The notes beneath the pieces are model-generated. The model did not search any database. It saw only the letters and a program-made list of their open reading frames with translations, and was not told where the DNA came from. From the NCBI RefSeq assembly GCF_005519465.1, contig NZ_CP027858.1:4030001-4094000 (forward strand): a stretch of DNA of 64,000 nucleotides, in the 5' to 3' direction. The DNA comes from Streptomyces clavuligerus (GTDB lineage: Bacteria > Actinomycetota > Actinomycetes > Streptomycetales > Streptomycetaceae). The first letter of the stretch is position 1; each line of letters starts with the position of its first letter. Shown piece after piece: positions 50,214-59,227 of this stretch. Made by a program: the position numbers and the translations under genes.

Positions 50214-51824
50214 ATGACACAGCCCCCGCCGCCGGGCGCCCCTCAGTCCCCGGGTTTCGGGCCGCCGCAGCCGCCTCCGCCGGGCGGTTTCGGCGCCCCG
50301 CAGCCGCAGCCGGGACCCCCCTGGCCGGGGTACGCGTACCAGCCGCCCGCACCGCCGCCCCTCCCCCCGCAGCCGCCGCCCTCCGGCGGTGACGGGCGCG
50401 GGACCCGTGCGCTGATCGTCGTCGCCGCCCTCGCCGCCATGGCGCTGATCGTCGGCGGCGGTGTGTGGTACTCCCACAGCCGGGACGACGACGGGGGCGC
50501 CGCCGCGGCGGCGGACCGGGGCGGCGGCGGTCGGGGCGGGGAGGAAGCAGGCCGGGAGGAAGCGGGCCGGGAGAAGGTGCCCGAGCGGGTCGGGTCCCGG
50601 GTGGCCTTCCGGCTCCCCGAGCCCCCCGTCGAGGACATCACCGACGTCGGCGGCGCCTGGACCACCGAGCAGCTCTTCGTCAAGCCCGGCATCCGCTCCG
50701 TCGTCGGCCACCGCGCGAAGGACGGCACCGCCGCCTGGACGCTGGACCTCCCCGGCCAGATCTGCGCCGCGTCCCGCCACCAGTCGGCGGACGGCGGGGC
50801 CGCGTTCCTCTTCGAGCCCGCCCGGCGCACGGCCCCCCGTCACTTCCAGCCCTGCACCGAGGTCGGCGTCGTCGATCTGGGCACCGGCGCACTGCGCTGG
50901 CGGACCTCCGTCACCAGCGCCACCGGCGGCGATCAGAAGGTCTCGTTCAGCGAGGTCACCCAGAGCGGACGGACCGTCGCCGCGGGCGGTGTCACCGGCG
51001 GTGCCGCCTTCGACCTGGGCAGCGGCAGGGTGCGGTGGAAGCCCACGGTCGGCTCCGACGGCTGCCGCGACCGCGGCTACGGCGGCGGCCCCGCCCTGGT
51101 CGCCGTCCGCCAGTGCGGCACCCCGGACCGGCCCCGGCTGACCGTGCAGCGCCTCGACCCCCTGAGCGGTCGGCCCGTCTTCTCGTACCGCCTCCCCGAG
51201 GCCACCGACAGCGCGAACATCGTCTCCGCCGATCCGCTGGTGATCGCCGCCGACGTGGGCGACACCGCCGGGGCGGGGGGCTTCTCGGACCTGTTCTCGG
51301 TCGACGCGAAAGGACGTCAGCTCGCCCGGATTCCCGCCACCGGCGACGCCTTCGCGACGGACTGCGCCAGTACCGAGGCCGAGAGCTGCCGGCTGATCGC
51401 CGTCGGCAACGGCCGGGTCTATCTGCCGACCTCCGAACGGGAGGGGGCGTCCGGCTTCCGCAACACCAACGACCTGGTCTCGTACGACCTCCGCACGGGC
51501 AGGCCCACCCCCGGCCGGCTGGCGGCGGGCGGCTCCCACATGATCTACCCGCTGCGGATGGACGGCGGCGACGTCATCGCCTACCGCACCCCGTCGCACG
51601 ACTCCGGCGGCCAGGTGGTCAGCGTCGACGGCGCGGGCTTCGAGCAGACCGTGCTGATGAGCAACCCGGACGAGGAGCGGACCCGTCGGGCGGAGAGCGG
51701 TTTTCCGGTCTCCTCCGACGACATCGTCTACGACCGGGGACGGCTCTATCTGAGCGCCACCCTGATGAGCCCGTCGTCCACGGAGGACGGGCAACTGATT
51801 CTGGCCTTCACGACCGCCGACTGA
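50214..51824 (+). CDS. Membrane-anchored PQQ-like beta-propeller protein 2
   Basis: 536 residues, same plan as the preceding gene: Pro-rich N terminus (about 1-60), TM helix (ALIVVAALAAMALIVGGGVW), a Gly/Glu/Arg linker, and a propeller with AKDGTAAWTLDLPG, DLGTGALRWRT, DLGSGRVRWKPT and PLSGRPVFSYRL. Cys occur in pairs that may bond outside the cell. Likely a diverged tandem duplicate, cotranscribed with the first. Function unknown. Confidence 0.85.
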   Translation: MTQPPPPGAPQSPGFGPPQPPPPGGFGAPQPQPGPPWPGYAYQPPAPPPLPPQPPPSGGDGRGTRALIVVAALAAMALIVGGGVWYSHSRDDDGGAAAAADRGGGGRGGEEAGREEAGREKVPERVGSRVAFRLPEPPVEDITDVGGAWTTEQLFVKPGIRSVVGHRAKDGTAAWTLDLPGQICAASRHQSADGGAAFLFEPARRTAPRHFQPCTEVGVVDLGTGALRWRTSVTSATGGDQKVSFSEVTQSGRTVAAGGVTGGAAFDLGSGRVRWKPTVGSDGCRDRGYGGGPALVAVRQCGTPDRPRLTVQRLDPLSGRPVFSYRLPEATDSANIVSADPLVIAADVGDTAGAGGFSDLFSVDAKGRQLARIPATGDAFATDCASTEAESCRLIAVGNGRVYLPTSEREGASGFRNTNDLVSYDLRTGRPTPGRLAAGGSHMIYPLRMDGGDVIAYRTPSHDSGGQVVSVDGAGFEQTVLMSNPDEERTRRAESGFPVSSDDIVYDRGRLYLSATLMSPSSTEDGQLILAFTTAD

Positions 51825-51911
51825 TTTTCTCGCTACGGTCGCACCCCAGGCCCGGTATATCGGTACTCCGGTGTACTGGGCCAGGGTCAAGACCGATCGG
51901 CGCCATGTGTC

Positions 51912-51946
51912 GGTCACAGGTCATGTGTTGGTCATGGTGTGGTCAT
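51912..51946. promoter_or_regulatory. GGTCAT direct-repeat array upstream of orphan response regulator
   Basis: ggtcat at 51919, 51930 and 51941 (period 11, one helical turn) plus ggtcac at 51912. Such phased direct repeats are typical of OmpR/PhoP- or SARP-type binding sites in Streptomyces. Lies 137 bases before the start of the gene at 52083. Confidence 0.5.
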
Positions 51947-52082
51947 AACCATCCCCGTGCGGCGTCTGATTCCGCACGATGGGGGACTTCTGTTGGGTTG
52001 TGGCCGCGCACAGTCGAACAAGCGTGTAGCTTGCCGGGTCAGGCCCGGGAGCCGGGGCTGCGGGGGAGTGGGGGTTTGCTCG

Positions 52083-52790
52083 ATGGGCGTGCGGCTCATG
52101 GTGGTCGACGATCACCGACTGCTCGCGGAGGCGCTCGCGTCGGCCTTGAAGCTGCGCGGGCACCGGGTGCTCGCGGCGGCGGCACCGGCGGCGGGCGCCG
52201 CTGACCTGGTGGTCAGCAGGGCGCCTGAGGTCTGTCTGCTGGGGACGGCGGGGCCGGCCGAGCCGGGTGCCTTTGATCCGGTGGTGAAGATCAAACGGGA
52301 GCGGCCCCAGGTGGCCGTCGTGGTCCTGGGACCCGTGCCCAGCCCCCGGGGGATCGCGGCGGCGTTCGCCGCGGGAGCCTCCGGCTATGTCCGCCACGAC
52401 GAGCGGATCGAGGGCGTGGAACGGGCCATGATGAAGGCCCGCGCGGGTGAGGCGGTCGTCGCCCCCGCCCTGCTCCAGGGCGCCTTCGCGGAGCTGCTGA
52501 ACCCGGTGGCCCAGCCCGACGACGAGGGGCAGCGGCTGCTGCGGCTGCTCACCCCGAGGGAGATCGAGGTCCTGGTCCGGGTCGCGGAGGGCGAGGACAC
52601 CCGGCTGATCGCGGCGGGCATGGGGATCGCCCCCAGCACCGCCCGTACGCATGTGCAGCGGGTGCTGATGAAGCTGGGCGTGGGCTCCCGGCTGGAGGCG
52701 GCGGCGCTCGCCGCGCGCACGGGGCTGCTCGACCGGGCCACCACGGCCACCGCCCCCATCGCCCCGGTCTCCCGCCTCCACGAGCGCTGA
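52083..52790 (+). CDS. Orphan response-regulator-like LuxR protein lacking phospho-acceptor Asp
   Basis: 235 residues. The N-terminal receiver-like domain keeps the acidic pair (MVVDDHRLLAEALA), but where the phosphorylated Asp belongs the sequence reads EVCLLGTAGPAEPG, with no Asp. The C-terminal LuxR helix-turn-helix is intact (LTPREIEVLVRVAEGEDTRL; PSTARTHVQRVLMKLGV). It probably acts without phosphorylation, perhaps by ligand binding, as in atypical regulators such as JadR1. No kinase gene adjacent. ATG start chosen by family alignment; a 48-codon upstream extension is not plausible. Confidence 0.86.
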   Translation: MGVRLMVVDDHRLLAEALASALKLRGHRVLAAAAPAAGAADLVVSRAPEVCLLGTAGPAEPGAFDPVVKIKRERPQVAVVVLGPVPSPRGIAAAFAAGASGYVRHDERIEGVERAMMKARAGEAVVAPALLQGAFAELLNPVAQPDDEGQRLLRLLTPREIEVLVRVAEGEDTRLIAAGMGIAPSTARTHVQRVLMKLGVGSRLEAAALAARTGLLDRATTATAPIAPVSRLHER

Positions 52791-52985
52791 GCCCGGCCGG
52801 GCCGGGCCGGGGCGGGGCCCGGCGGAGCCGAGCCCTGGTGGAGCCGAGCCCCGGCCGAGCCGGGTGGTCCTGCGGACCGGTTCCTTCCCACCCCCGCGCG
52901 GCGCGCGCGTCATCGGTCGTCTTCCGACCGGACTATGAGTAGATGTGCAGGGGTTCGTCATGAACTCACGCTTCCTGGCGGCCCA

Positions 52986-53029
52986 TTGACTGCACTGTTG
53001 GCTCATGGTTTGTTGTGTGCGGTTATGTT
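52986..53029 (+). promoter_or_regulatory. Candidate gal operon promoter region
   Basis: ttgact at 52986 and tatgtt at 53024-53029 in a T/G-rich segment (catggtttgttgtgtgcgg) immediately upstream of galT. The T-rich, repeated tgtt character resembles what I recall of Streptomyces galP1, a glucose-repressed promoter, but the spacing of these two boxes does not make one simple promoter. The rest of the 260-base gap is GC-rich ccgagccc repeats. Confidence 0.35.
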
Positions 53030-53050
53030 GGGAACGGTGAGGGAGTCTCC

Positions 53051-54094
53051 GTGAAGAAGACGTCGACCCGGCTCGCCGACGGTCGTGAACTGCTCTACTA
53101 CGACTCCCGCGACGACGCCGTCCGCGACAGCGTCGACCGCAGACCGCTCACCCCCGTCACCAGCCGTACCGAGATCCGCCGCGATCCGCTGCTCGGGGAC
53201 GCGGTCTCCATCGCCGCCCACCGCCAGGACCGCACCTATCAGCCGCCCGCCGGTCAGTGCCCGCTCTGCCCCTCGCGCGGCGGCAGGCTCAGCGAGATCC
53301 CGGCCGAGGACTACGACGTCGTCGTCTTCGAGAACCGCTTCCCCTCCCTCTCCGGGGAGCTGGGCCGCTGCGAGGTGGTCTGCTTCACCTCCGACCACGA
53401 CGCCTCCTTCGCCGACCTCGGCGAGGAGCAGACCGCGCTGGTCCTCGCCGCGTGGACCGACCGCACCGCCGAACTCGCCGCGCTCCCCCAGGTCGAACAG
53501 GTCTTCTGCTTCGAGAACCGGGGCGTCGAGATCGGCGTCACCCTCGGCCATCCGCACGGCCAGATCTACGCGTACCCCTTCGTCACCCCGCGCACCCGGC
53601 AGATGCTGACCTCGGCCGCCGCCCACCGGCGCGGCACCGGCCGCAATCTCTTCGACGACATCGTGGAACGGGAGGGCGCCGAGGGCGAACGGGTGGTGCT
53701 CGCCACCGCCCACTGGCTCGCCTTCGTCCCGTACGCCGCGCACTGGCCGTACGAGATCCACCTCTACCCCCGGCGCCGCGTCCCCGACCTGCGCGCATTG
53801 GACGACGCGGCCCGCGCCGAGTTCCCCGGGGTCTATCTGGAGCTGCTGCGCCGCTTCGACCGGGTTTTCGGCGACGGCCAGCCCCCGACCCCGTACATCT
53901 CGGCCTGGCACCAGGCCCCGTTCCACCCGGAGGGACGCGCCGACTTCGCCCTCCATCTGGAGCTCTTCACCATCCGCCGCACTCCCGGAAAGCTGAAGTT
54001 CCTCGCGGGTTCGGAGTCGGGAATGAGTGTGTTCATCAATGACGTCCTGCCGGAGACGGCGGCACGGCGGTTGCGAGAGGCGGCGAGCGTATGA
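53051..54094 (+). CDS. galT: Galactose-1-phosphate uridylyltransferase
   Basis: 347 residues from GTG (gggag 5 bases upstream). Active-site motif [12 protein letters not shown] with the nucleophilic His, zinc Cys pair CPLCPS near residue 75, [11 protein letters not shown], and [21 protein letters not shown] near the C terminus. Swaps UMP between UDP-glucose and galactose-1-phosphate in the Leloir pathway. First gene of galTEK; ATGA overlap with galE. Confidence 0.95.
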   Translation: MKKTSTRLADGRELLYYDSRDDAVRDSVDRRPLTPVTSRTEIRRDPLLGDAVSIAAHRQDRTYQPPAGQCPLCPSRGGRLSEIPAEDYDVVVFENRFPSLSGELGRCEVVCFTSDHDASFADLGEEQTALVLAAWTDRTAELAALPQVEQVFCFENRGVEIGVTLGHPHGQIYAYPFVTPRTRQMLTSAAAHRRGTGRNLFDDIVEREGAEGERVVLATAHWLAFVPYAAHWPYEIHLYPRRRVPDLRALDDAARAEFPGVYLELLRRFDRVFGDGQPPTPYISAWHQAPFHPEGRADFALHLELFTIRRTPGKLKFLAGSESGMSVFINDVLPETAARRLREAASV

Positions 54095-55050
54095 ACAAGT
54101 ACCTGGTGACGGGCGGGGCGGGCTATGTGGGCGGCGTGGTGGCGCTGCGGCTGCTGGCGGCCGGGCACCGGGTCACCGTCCTCGACAATCTCTCCACCGG
54201 CTTCCGGGAGGGCGTCCCCGAGGGCGCCGAATTCATCGAGGGCGACATCCGGGACGCGGCCAAGTGGCTCGACCCCTCCTATGACGCGGTGCTGCACTTC
54301 GCCGCGTTCTCCCAGGTCGGGGAGTCGGTGGCGCACCCCGAGAAGTACTGGGAGAACAACGTCGGCGGCACCATGGCGCTGCTGTCCGCGATGCGCTCCG
54401 CGCGGGTGCGCACCCTGGTCTTCTCCTCGACGGCGGCGACCTACGGCGAGCCGGTGCGCACCCCCATCGCCGAGTCCGACCCCACCGCCCCCACCAATCC
54501 GTACGGCGCCTCCAAGCTCGCCGTCGACCACATGATCGGCGGCGAGGCCGCCGCCCACGGCCTCGCGGCGGTCTCCCTGCGCTACTTCAACGTCGCGGGC
54601 GCCCACCGGGGCCAGGGCGAGCGCCATGACCCCGAGACCCATCTGATCCCGCTCCTCCTGGACGTGGCCCTCGGCCGCCGGGAGTCGATCGCCGTGTACG
54701 GGGACGACTATCCGACGCCCGACGGGACCTGCGTCCGGGACTACATCCATGTCGCCGACCTCGCCGACGCGCATCTCCTCGCGCTGGGCGCGGCGCGTCC
54801 GGGCGAGCATCTGATCTGCAACCTCGGCAACGGGAACGGCTTCTCGGTGCGCGAGGTCGTCGACACCGTGCGCCGGGTCACCGGGCACCCCGTGCCCGAG
54901 ACGGCCGCCCCGCGCCGGGCGGGCGACCCGGCGGTCCTGGTGGCCTCGTCCGAGACCGCCGGGGAACGGCTCGGCTGGAGCCCCGCGCGGCCCGGTCTCA
55001 CCGGGATCGTCGCGGACGCCTGGGAGTTCGCCCGGGCCCGGCACGCGTGA
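54091..55050 (+). CDS. galE: UDP-glucose 4-epimerase
   Basis: 319 residues. Extended SDR: NAD motif GGAGYVGG (Gly-Gly at the end where most have Gly-Ser), [20 protein letters not shown], catalytic FSSTAATYG and [11 protein letters not shown] (YxxxK), RYFNVAGA, and [13 protein letters not shown]. Interconverts UDP-galactose and UDP-glucose. Overlaps galT and galK by four bases each, so the operon is translationally coupled. Confidence 0.95.
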   Translation: MNKYLVTGGAGYVGGVVALRLLAAGHRVTVLDNLSTGFREGVPEGAEFIEGDIRDAAKWLDPSYDAVLHFAAFSQVGESVAHPEKYWENNVGGTMALLSAMRSARVRTLVFSSTAATYGEPVRTPIAESDPTAPTNPYGASKLAVDHMIGGEAAAHGLAAVSLRYFNVAGAHRGQGERHDPETHLIPLLLDVALGRRESIAVYGDDYPTPDGTCVRDYIHVADLADAHLLALGAARPGEHLICNLGNGNGFSVREVVDTVRRVTGHPVPETAAPRRAGDPAVLVASSETAGERLGWSPARPGLTGIVADAWEFARARHA

Positions 55051-56165
55051 ACGCGGGGGTGTGGCAGGCCCCGGGCCGGGTCAATCTGATCGGTGAGCAC
55101 ACCGACTACAACGACGGCCTGGTGGCGCCCTTCGCCCTGCCGCTCACGGTCGTCGCCGAGGGACGGCGCCGCGAGGACGGGGTGCTCAGCCTCGGCTCCG
55201 ACGGCGCGGAGCCCGGCCGCCGCACCGTCGATCTGCGGGTCGACGACCTCGCCCCCGGGCACGGCCCGCGCGGCTGGACCGACTATCCCGCGGGGGTGCT
55301 CTGGGCGCTGCGGGAGGCAGGACACCGGATCGGCGGCGCACAACTGCGCTTCACCTCCACCCTGCCGCAGGGCGCGGGGCTCTCCTCGTCCGCCGCGCTC
55401 GGCGTCGTCACCGCCCTGGCGCTGAGCGAGCTGTACGGCCTCGACCCGGCGCCGGACCTGCCGGAGCTGGCCCGGATCGCCCGCAGGGCCGAGAACGCGT
55501 ACGCCGGGGCGCCCACCGGGATCATGGACCAGATGGCCTCCGCCTGCTGTACGGAGGGCCATGTCCTGGCCCTGGACACCCGGGACCTGTCGCTGCGGCA
55601 GATCCCGTTCGACCCGGCCGCGCACGGGCTCGCGCTGCTGCTCGTCGACACCCGGGTGACCCACGCCCACAGCACCGGCGCGTACGGCAGACGGCGCGCG
55701 GGGTGCGAGGCGGCGGCAGCCGCGCTCGGGGTCCCGGCCCTGCGGGACGTGGGGCCCGATGAGCTGCCCGCGGCCCTGGCCCGGCTCGCCGACCCGGAGC
55801 AGCGCCGTCTGGTCCGGCATGTGGTGACGGAGAACCACCGGGTGGAACGGGTGACGTCCGCGCTGCTCACCGGGGATGTCCACGCGGTCGGGCCGGTGCT
55901 CACCGAGGGGCATGTCTCGCTCCGTGACGACTTCCGGGTCTCCTGCCCGGAGCTGGACCTCGTGGTGTCCGCGGCGCTGGCCGCCGGGGCGCTGGGCGCG
56001 CGGATGACCGGAGGCGGTTTCGGGGGCTCGGCGATCGTGCTCACCCGCGCGGCGGCGGCGGGCGCGGTGGCGGCCGCGGTGCGGCGGGCGTTTGCGGAGG
56101 CGAGCCTTACCGAACCTGTCGTCAGGGCGGCGGACCCGGCCGGCGGGGCCCGCCGGATCTCCTGA
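55047..56165 (+). CDS. galK: Galactokinase
   Basis: 372 residues from the GTG overlapping the galE stop. GHMP kinase signatures: [15 protein letters not shown] (galactokinase motif), ATP loop [13 protein letters not shown], catalytic Asp region [12 protein letters not shown], and [16 protein letters not shown]. Phosphorylates galactose, the entry step of the Leloir pathway. Last gene of galTEK. Confidence 0.95.
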   Translation: MNAGVWQAPGRVNLIGEHTDYNDGLVAPFALPLTVVAEGRRREDGVLSLGSDGAEPGRRTVDLRVDDLAPGHGPRGWTDYPAGVLWALREAGHRIGGAQLRFTSTLPQGAGLSSSAALGVVTALALSELYGLDPAPDLPELARIARRAENAYAGAPTGIMDQMASACCTEGHVLALDTRDLSLRQIPFDPAAHGLALLLVDTRVTHAHSTGAYGRRRAGCEAAAAALGVPALRDVGPDELPAALARLADPEQRRLVRHVVTENHRVERVTSALLTGDVHAVGPVLTEGHVSLRDDFRVSCPELDLVVSAALAAGALGARMTGGGFGGSAIVLTRAAAAGAVAAAVRRAFAEASLTEPVVRAADPAGGARRIS

Positions 56166-56467
56166 CCGGGCCCGCTTTTCCAGGCGTGCGACCGGTCGAA
56201 CGCCATGGGTTCACCTTCCGGGGTAAAACTTACGGCACATCTTGCACAGCGCAGGTAATCAGTTCTGCAAATAGCCTTCCCCTGCCGTTCCCCCGCCGTA
56301 CTCTGATGTTCAGCACCGGTGGGGGCCGGTGTGTATCAGGGGGCGAGATCAGTCGGGTACGACGCCCGGGGCGGGGTAGCAGTGTGCGCGGCGGCGGCCG
56401 TGCGCGTTCTCCCCGTTCCCCCGGGCGCCGTGCCCGCGTCATCCGTCCTCCGAGCCTGGGGGTGTCT
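56166..56467. other. 302-base region upstream of the LuxR regulator
   Basis: Contains an A/T-richer segment (56221-56275) with ttgca...tgcaa inverted repeat ends (56242-56246, 56266-56270) and a possible -10 tactct at 56299-56304. Then follows a GC-rich leader to the start at 56468. Likely promoter region of the regulator; galK has no clear terminator here. Confidence 0.35.
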
Positions 56468-57250
56468 GTGATCCGTATTCGGGTCCTGGTGGTGGACGAC
56501 CACCGAATCTTCGCCGAGTCCCTGGCCGCCGCTCTCGCGGCCGAGCCCGATGTCGAAGTGGCGGCGGCCGGGAGCGGCCCGGCGGCGTTGCGCTGTCTGG
56601 AAAGAGCCCTCGCCGACGGGCGGGGCTTCGATGTGATGCTCGTCGACGCCGATCTCGGCGCGGGCGGGGGACGGCCGCAGGCCGTGCGCGCGCCCGTCGC
56701 CCGCGCGGTCCCCGACGACGGGGACGAGGGGCTGGTGGACGGGATCACCCTGGTCGCCGGGGTCCGTTCGGTCCATCCCGCCGTCCGTACGGTCGTCCTC
56801 GCCGAGAAGGACGACCCGCGCCGGGCCGCGCTCGCGCTCCAGGCGGGGGCGTGCGGCTGGGTCGCCAAGGACTGCTCGTTGCAGCGGCTGCTCGCGGTGA
56901 TCCGGGGGGTGCTGCGGGATGAGACCCATCTGCCGCCCGCGCTGCTCACCGGGGTGCTGCGGGAGCTGACCGCCGCCCGCAAGCACCGCACCGAGAGCGA
57001 GCGGCTGGTCGAGTCGCTGACCCCGCGCGAGCGGGAGGTGCTGCGGTGCATGGTGGCGGGGCTGGGGCGCAAGGCGGTCGCCGAGCGGCTCTTCCTCTCC
57101 CCGCACACGGTCCGCACCCATATGCAGAACGTGCTGGGCAAGCTGGGGGTGCACTCGACGCTCGCGGCGGTGGCGCTGGCCCGGCGGGCGGGCGTGGGCC
57201 CGGTGGACCTAGCCGGGGATGTTGTCGAACGGGGCGGTCAGCTCGCGTAG
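56468..57250 (+). CDS. LuxR-family response regulator (NarL/FixJ type)
   Basis: 260 residues from GTG (ggggg about 6 bases upstream; GTG at 56462 is the alternative). Receiver: VLVVDDHRIFAESLA, phospho-acceptor Asp in VMLVDADLG, and Lys in CGWVAKDCS. The domain has a roughly 30-residue insertion (GGGRPQAVRAPVARAVPDDG) after beta-3. LuxR HTH at the C terminus: LTPREREVLRCMVAGLGRKAV and LSPHTVRTHMQNVLGKLGV. No kinase gene adjacent. Its 3' end overlaps the convergent tamR by 42 bases. Confidence 0.9.
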   Translation: MIRIRVLVVDDHRIFAESLAAALAAEPDVEVAAAGSGPAALRCLERALADGRGFDVMLVDADLGAGGGRPQAVRAPVARAVPDDGDEGLVDGITLVAGVRSVHPAVRTVVLAEKDDPRRAALALQAGACGWVAKDCSLQRLLAVIRGVLRDETHLPPALLTGVLRELTAARKHRTESERLVESLTPREREVLRCMVAGLGRKAVAERLFLSPHTVRTHMQNVLGKLGVHSTLAAVALARRAGVGPVDLAGDVVERGGQLA

Positions 57251-57706
57251 CAGCGCGGCCAGCTCGGCCCGCTGGGCGTGGGAGAGCCGGGAGAGGATGG
57301 CGCGCTCCTGGTCGAGCAGCCCGGCCAGGGCCTGGTCCGCGCGGTCCCGGCCCTCGGCGGTCAGGCGCACCAGCACCCCGCGCCGGTCGCTGGGGTCGGG
57401 CAGCCGCTCGACCAGGCCCTTCTTGGCGAGCCTGTCGATGCGGTTGGTCATGGTGCCCGAGGTGACCAGGGTCTGGGTGAGGAGCTGGCCGGGGGAGAGC
57501 TGATACGGGTCCCCCGCGCGGCGCAGCGAGGTCAGGACGTCGAACTCCCACGGTTCGAGCTGGTGCTCGGAGAACGCGAGCCTGCGGGCCCGGTCGAGGT
57601 GGCGGGCGAGCCGTGAGACGCGGCTCAGCACCTCCAGCGGTTCCACGTCGAGGTCGGGGCGCTCCCGGCGCCATGCCGCGACCAGTCGATCGACCTCGTC
57701 CTCCAT
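57209..57706 (-). CDS. tamR: MarR-family regulator TamR
   Basis: 165 residues. Winged-helix MarR fold: LEPWEFDVLTSLRRAG, SGTMTNRIDRLAKKGLVERL and DPSDRRGVLVRLTAEGR (wing), with a long N-terminal helical extension of about 30 residues as in the UrtR/TamR subfamily. S. coelicolor TamR senses trans-aconitate and related TCA acids and controls tam and aconitase genes; the divergent tam gene and shared palindrome here support that assignment. tacact lies 7 bases before the ATG with no ribosome binding site, suggesting a leaderless mRNA. 3' end antisense to the LuxR gene. Confidence 0.9.
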   Translation of the reverse strand: MEDEVDRLVAAWRRERPDLDVEPLEVLSRVSRLARHLDRARRLAFSEHQLEPWEFDVLTSLRRAGDPYQLSPGQLLTQTLVTSGTMTNRIDRLAKKGLVERLPDPSDRRGVLVRLTAEGRDRADQALAGLLDQERAILSRLSHAQRAELAALLRELTAPFDNIPG

Positions 57707-57742
57707 GACGATCAGTGTAGTTGGTCTGTCGATGTGAAGTCT

Positions 57743-57773
57743 CTTGACGTCAAGATAGTTTCGGGCGCAGGAT
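57743..57773. promoter_or_regulatory. TamR operator overlapping the tam promoter
   Basis: cttgacgtcaag (57743-57754) is a perfect 12-bp palindrome between divergent tamR and tam. Its ttgacg half doubles as a -35 box for tam, with caggat (57768-57773) 17 bases further as -10. A repressor bound here would block tam directly and tamR by proximity. Confidence 0.75.
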
Positions 57774-57915
57774 GGGATCACCGGGGCGGGAGGGGTCTTT
57801 CGACCGACTTCTCCCCTCGCGGCCTGCTGTTCCTTTGCGTTCTTTTTCCGCCCTGCTCCTCGTCGCCCCGCCGCTCTCCCCGGCGATTTCTTCAGATACG
57901 CGAGGTCTGTACGTC

Positions 57916-58758
57916 ATGACATCCGCCGCTCCCACCTGGGACCCCGGGCTCTATCTGCGTCACGCGGGCCACCGCACCCGCCCCTTCCTCGACCTGCTCG
58001 CCCGGATTCCCGAGCCGGGGCGCCCCGGCCCCGGCGGCGGGGGCGGGGGGACGCGCGCCCCGCTGCGGATCGCCGACATCGGCTGCGGCGCGGGCAATGT
58101 CACCGCCCTGCTCGCCGAGCGCTGGCCCGACGCCCTGATCACCGGTTTCGACAACTCCCCCGAGATGGTCGAACACGCCCGCACCGCGCACGGCGGCCCC
58201 ACGGCGGGCGGTGGACGGCTGGACTTCACCGAGGGCGACGCCCATGACTGGCTCCCCGAGGGCGGCTACGACCTGATCGTCTCCAACGCCGTCCTGCACT
58301 GGGTGCCCGGCCACCGCGCGCTCCTCGGCCGCTGGGCCGAGGCGCTGAACCCCGGCGGCGTCCTCGCCTTCCAGGTGCCCGCGAACTTCGCCGCCCCCAG
58401 CCACACCCTGGTCGCCGGACTCGTCGCCGAACCCCGCTGGCGGGACCGGCTCGGCGAGCACGGCGTCATCGCCTCCGTCCATGAACCCGCCGAGTATCTG
58501 ACCCGGCTGGTGGGGCTGGGGCTCGACCCGGACGTCTGGGAGACCACCTACCTCCAGCTCCTCACCGGCGAGGACCCGGTACTCGACTGGATCAAGGGCA
58601 CGGTGCTGCGCCCCCTCCTCACCGAACTGGCCGACGACCCCGCCGCGACCGACGCCTTCCTCACCGAACTGGCCGGCCGTCTGCGCACCGCCTACCCACC
58701 GGGCCCGGCGGGGACGGTCCTGCCCTTCCGCCGCGTCTTCGCCGTCGCGAGGGCCTGA
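57916..58758 (+). CDS. tam: Trans-aconitate 2-methyltransferase
   Basis: 280 residues from ATG. SAM-binding IADIGCGAGNVTALLAERWP, acidic TGFDNSPEMVEHA, EGDAHDWLPEGGYDLIVSNAVLHWV, and the Tam-specific FQVPANFAAPSHTL and WETTYLQLLTGEDPVLDWIKGT. It methylates trans-aconitate, a spontaneous product of cis-aconitate that inhibits aconitase, so relieving the TCA cycle under oxidative stress. Gly-rich insertion (PGPGGGGGGTRAP) before the SAM motif. Opposite tamR across the shared operator. Confidence 0.93.
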   Translation: MTSAAPTWDPGLYLRHAGHRTRPFLDLLARIPEPGRPGPGGGGGGTRAPLRIADIGCGAGNVTALLAERWPDALITGFDNSPEMVEHARTAHGGPTAGGGRLDFTEGDAHDWLPEGGYDLIVSNAVLHWVPGHRALLGRWAEALNPGGVLAFQVPANFAAPSHTLVAGLVAEPRWRDRLGEHGVIASVHEPAEYLTRLVGLGLDPDVWETTYLQLLTGEDPVLDWIKGTVLRPLLTELADDPAATDAFLTELAGRLRTAYPPGPAGTVLPFRRVFAVARA

Positions 58759-58780
58759 CCTGACTGCCCGCACCCCGGGG

Positions 58781-59135
58781 CGAGTGAGCCGAAGGGGGTA
58801 CGCCTCCGCCTCTCTCCCGGGCCGGGCGATGGCCCGCACCCCGCCCCCGAGCCGGGCGTTTGCCCTGCCCCTGCGGCGCGTGAATCGAAGGGGTGCCGCG
58901 GGTGCCGAATGCGGAGAGCGCCCGCCTGTCTGTTGGGCCGGGCGTTTGCCCGCACCCCGCCCCCGAGCCGGGCGTTTGCCTTGACCCTGCGGCGAGTGAG
59001 CCGAAGGGGCGCACCTCCGCCTCTCTCCCGGGCCGGGCGATGGCCCGCACCCCGCCCCCGAGCCGGGCGTTTGCCTCGACCCTGCGGCGAGTGAGCCGAA
59101 GGGGCGCGTGGCTGCCGAAAGTGGAGAGCGCGCGG
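58781..59135. repeat. Tandem repeat block, 3.5 units of 95-116 bp
   Basis: Units begin with cgagtgagccgaagggg (or cgcgtgaatcgaagggg) at 58781, 58877, 58993 and 59088. Each contains gcccgcaccccgcccccgag followed by ccgggcgtttgcc and ends with ccctgcgg. Units 1 and 3 share cctccgcctctctcccgggc; units 2 and 4 share a ctgccgaa...ggagagcg variant, so two unit types alternate. Noncoding, between convergent tam and TetR genes. Confidence 0.85.
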
Positions 59136-59211
59136 AGCCCGTGAGGAACGAGCGGGCGAGCACGGTCGACCGTCGGCAGACGCTTCAGCGCTCCGGAGGC
59201 GAACCGAGCCA

Positions 59212-59226
59212 CAAAAAAAGGGGGCC
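59212..59226 (-). terminator. Possible T-tract terminator of the TetR gene
   Basis: Read on the minus strand, the TetR stop is followed by aggggccccc and then seven T residues, ending in gtgg. The T-run after a GC-rich palindrome is unusual for Streptomyces and looks like an intrinsic terminator, although the palindrome lacks a normal loop. Confidence 0.5.
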
Positions 59227-59227
59227 C

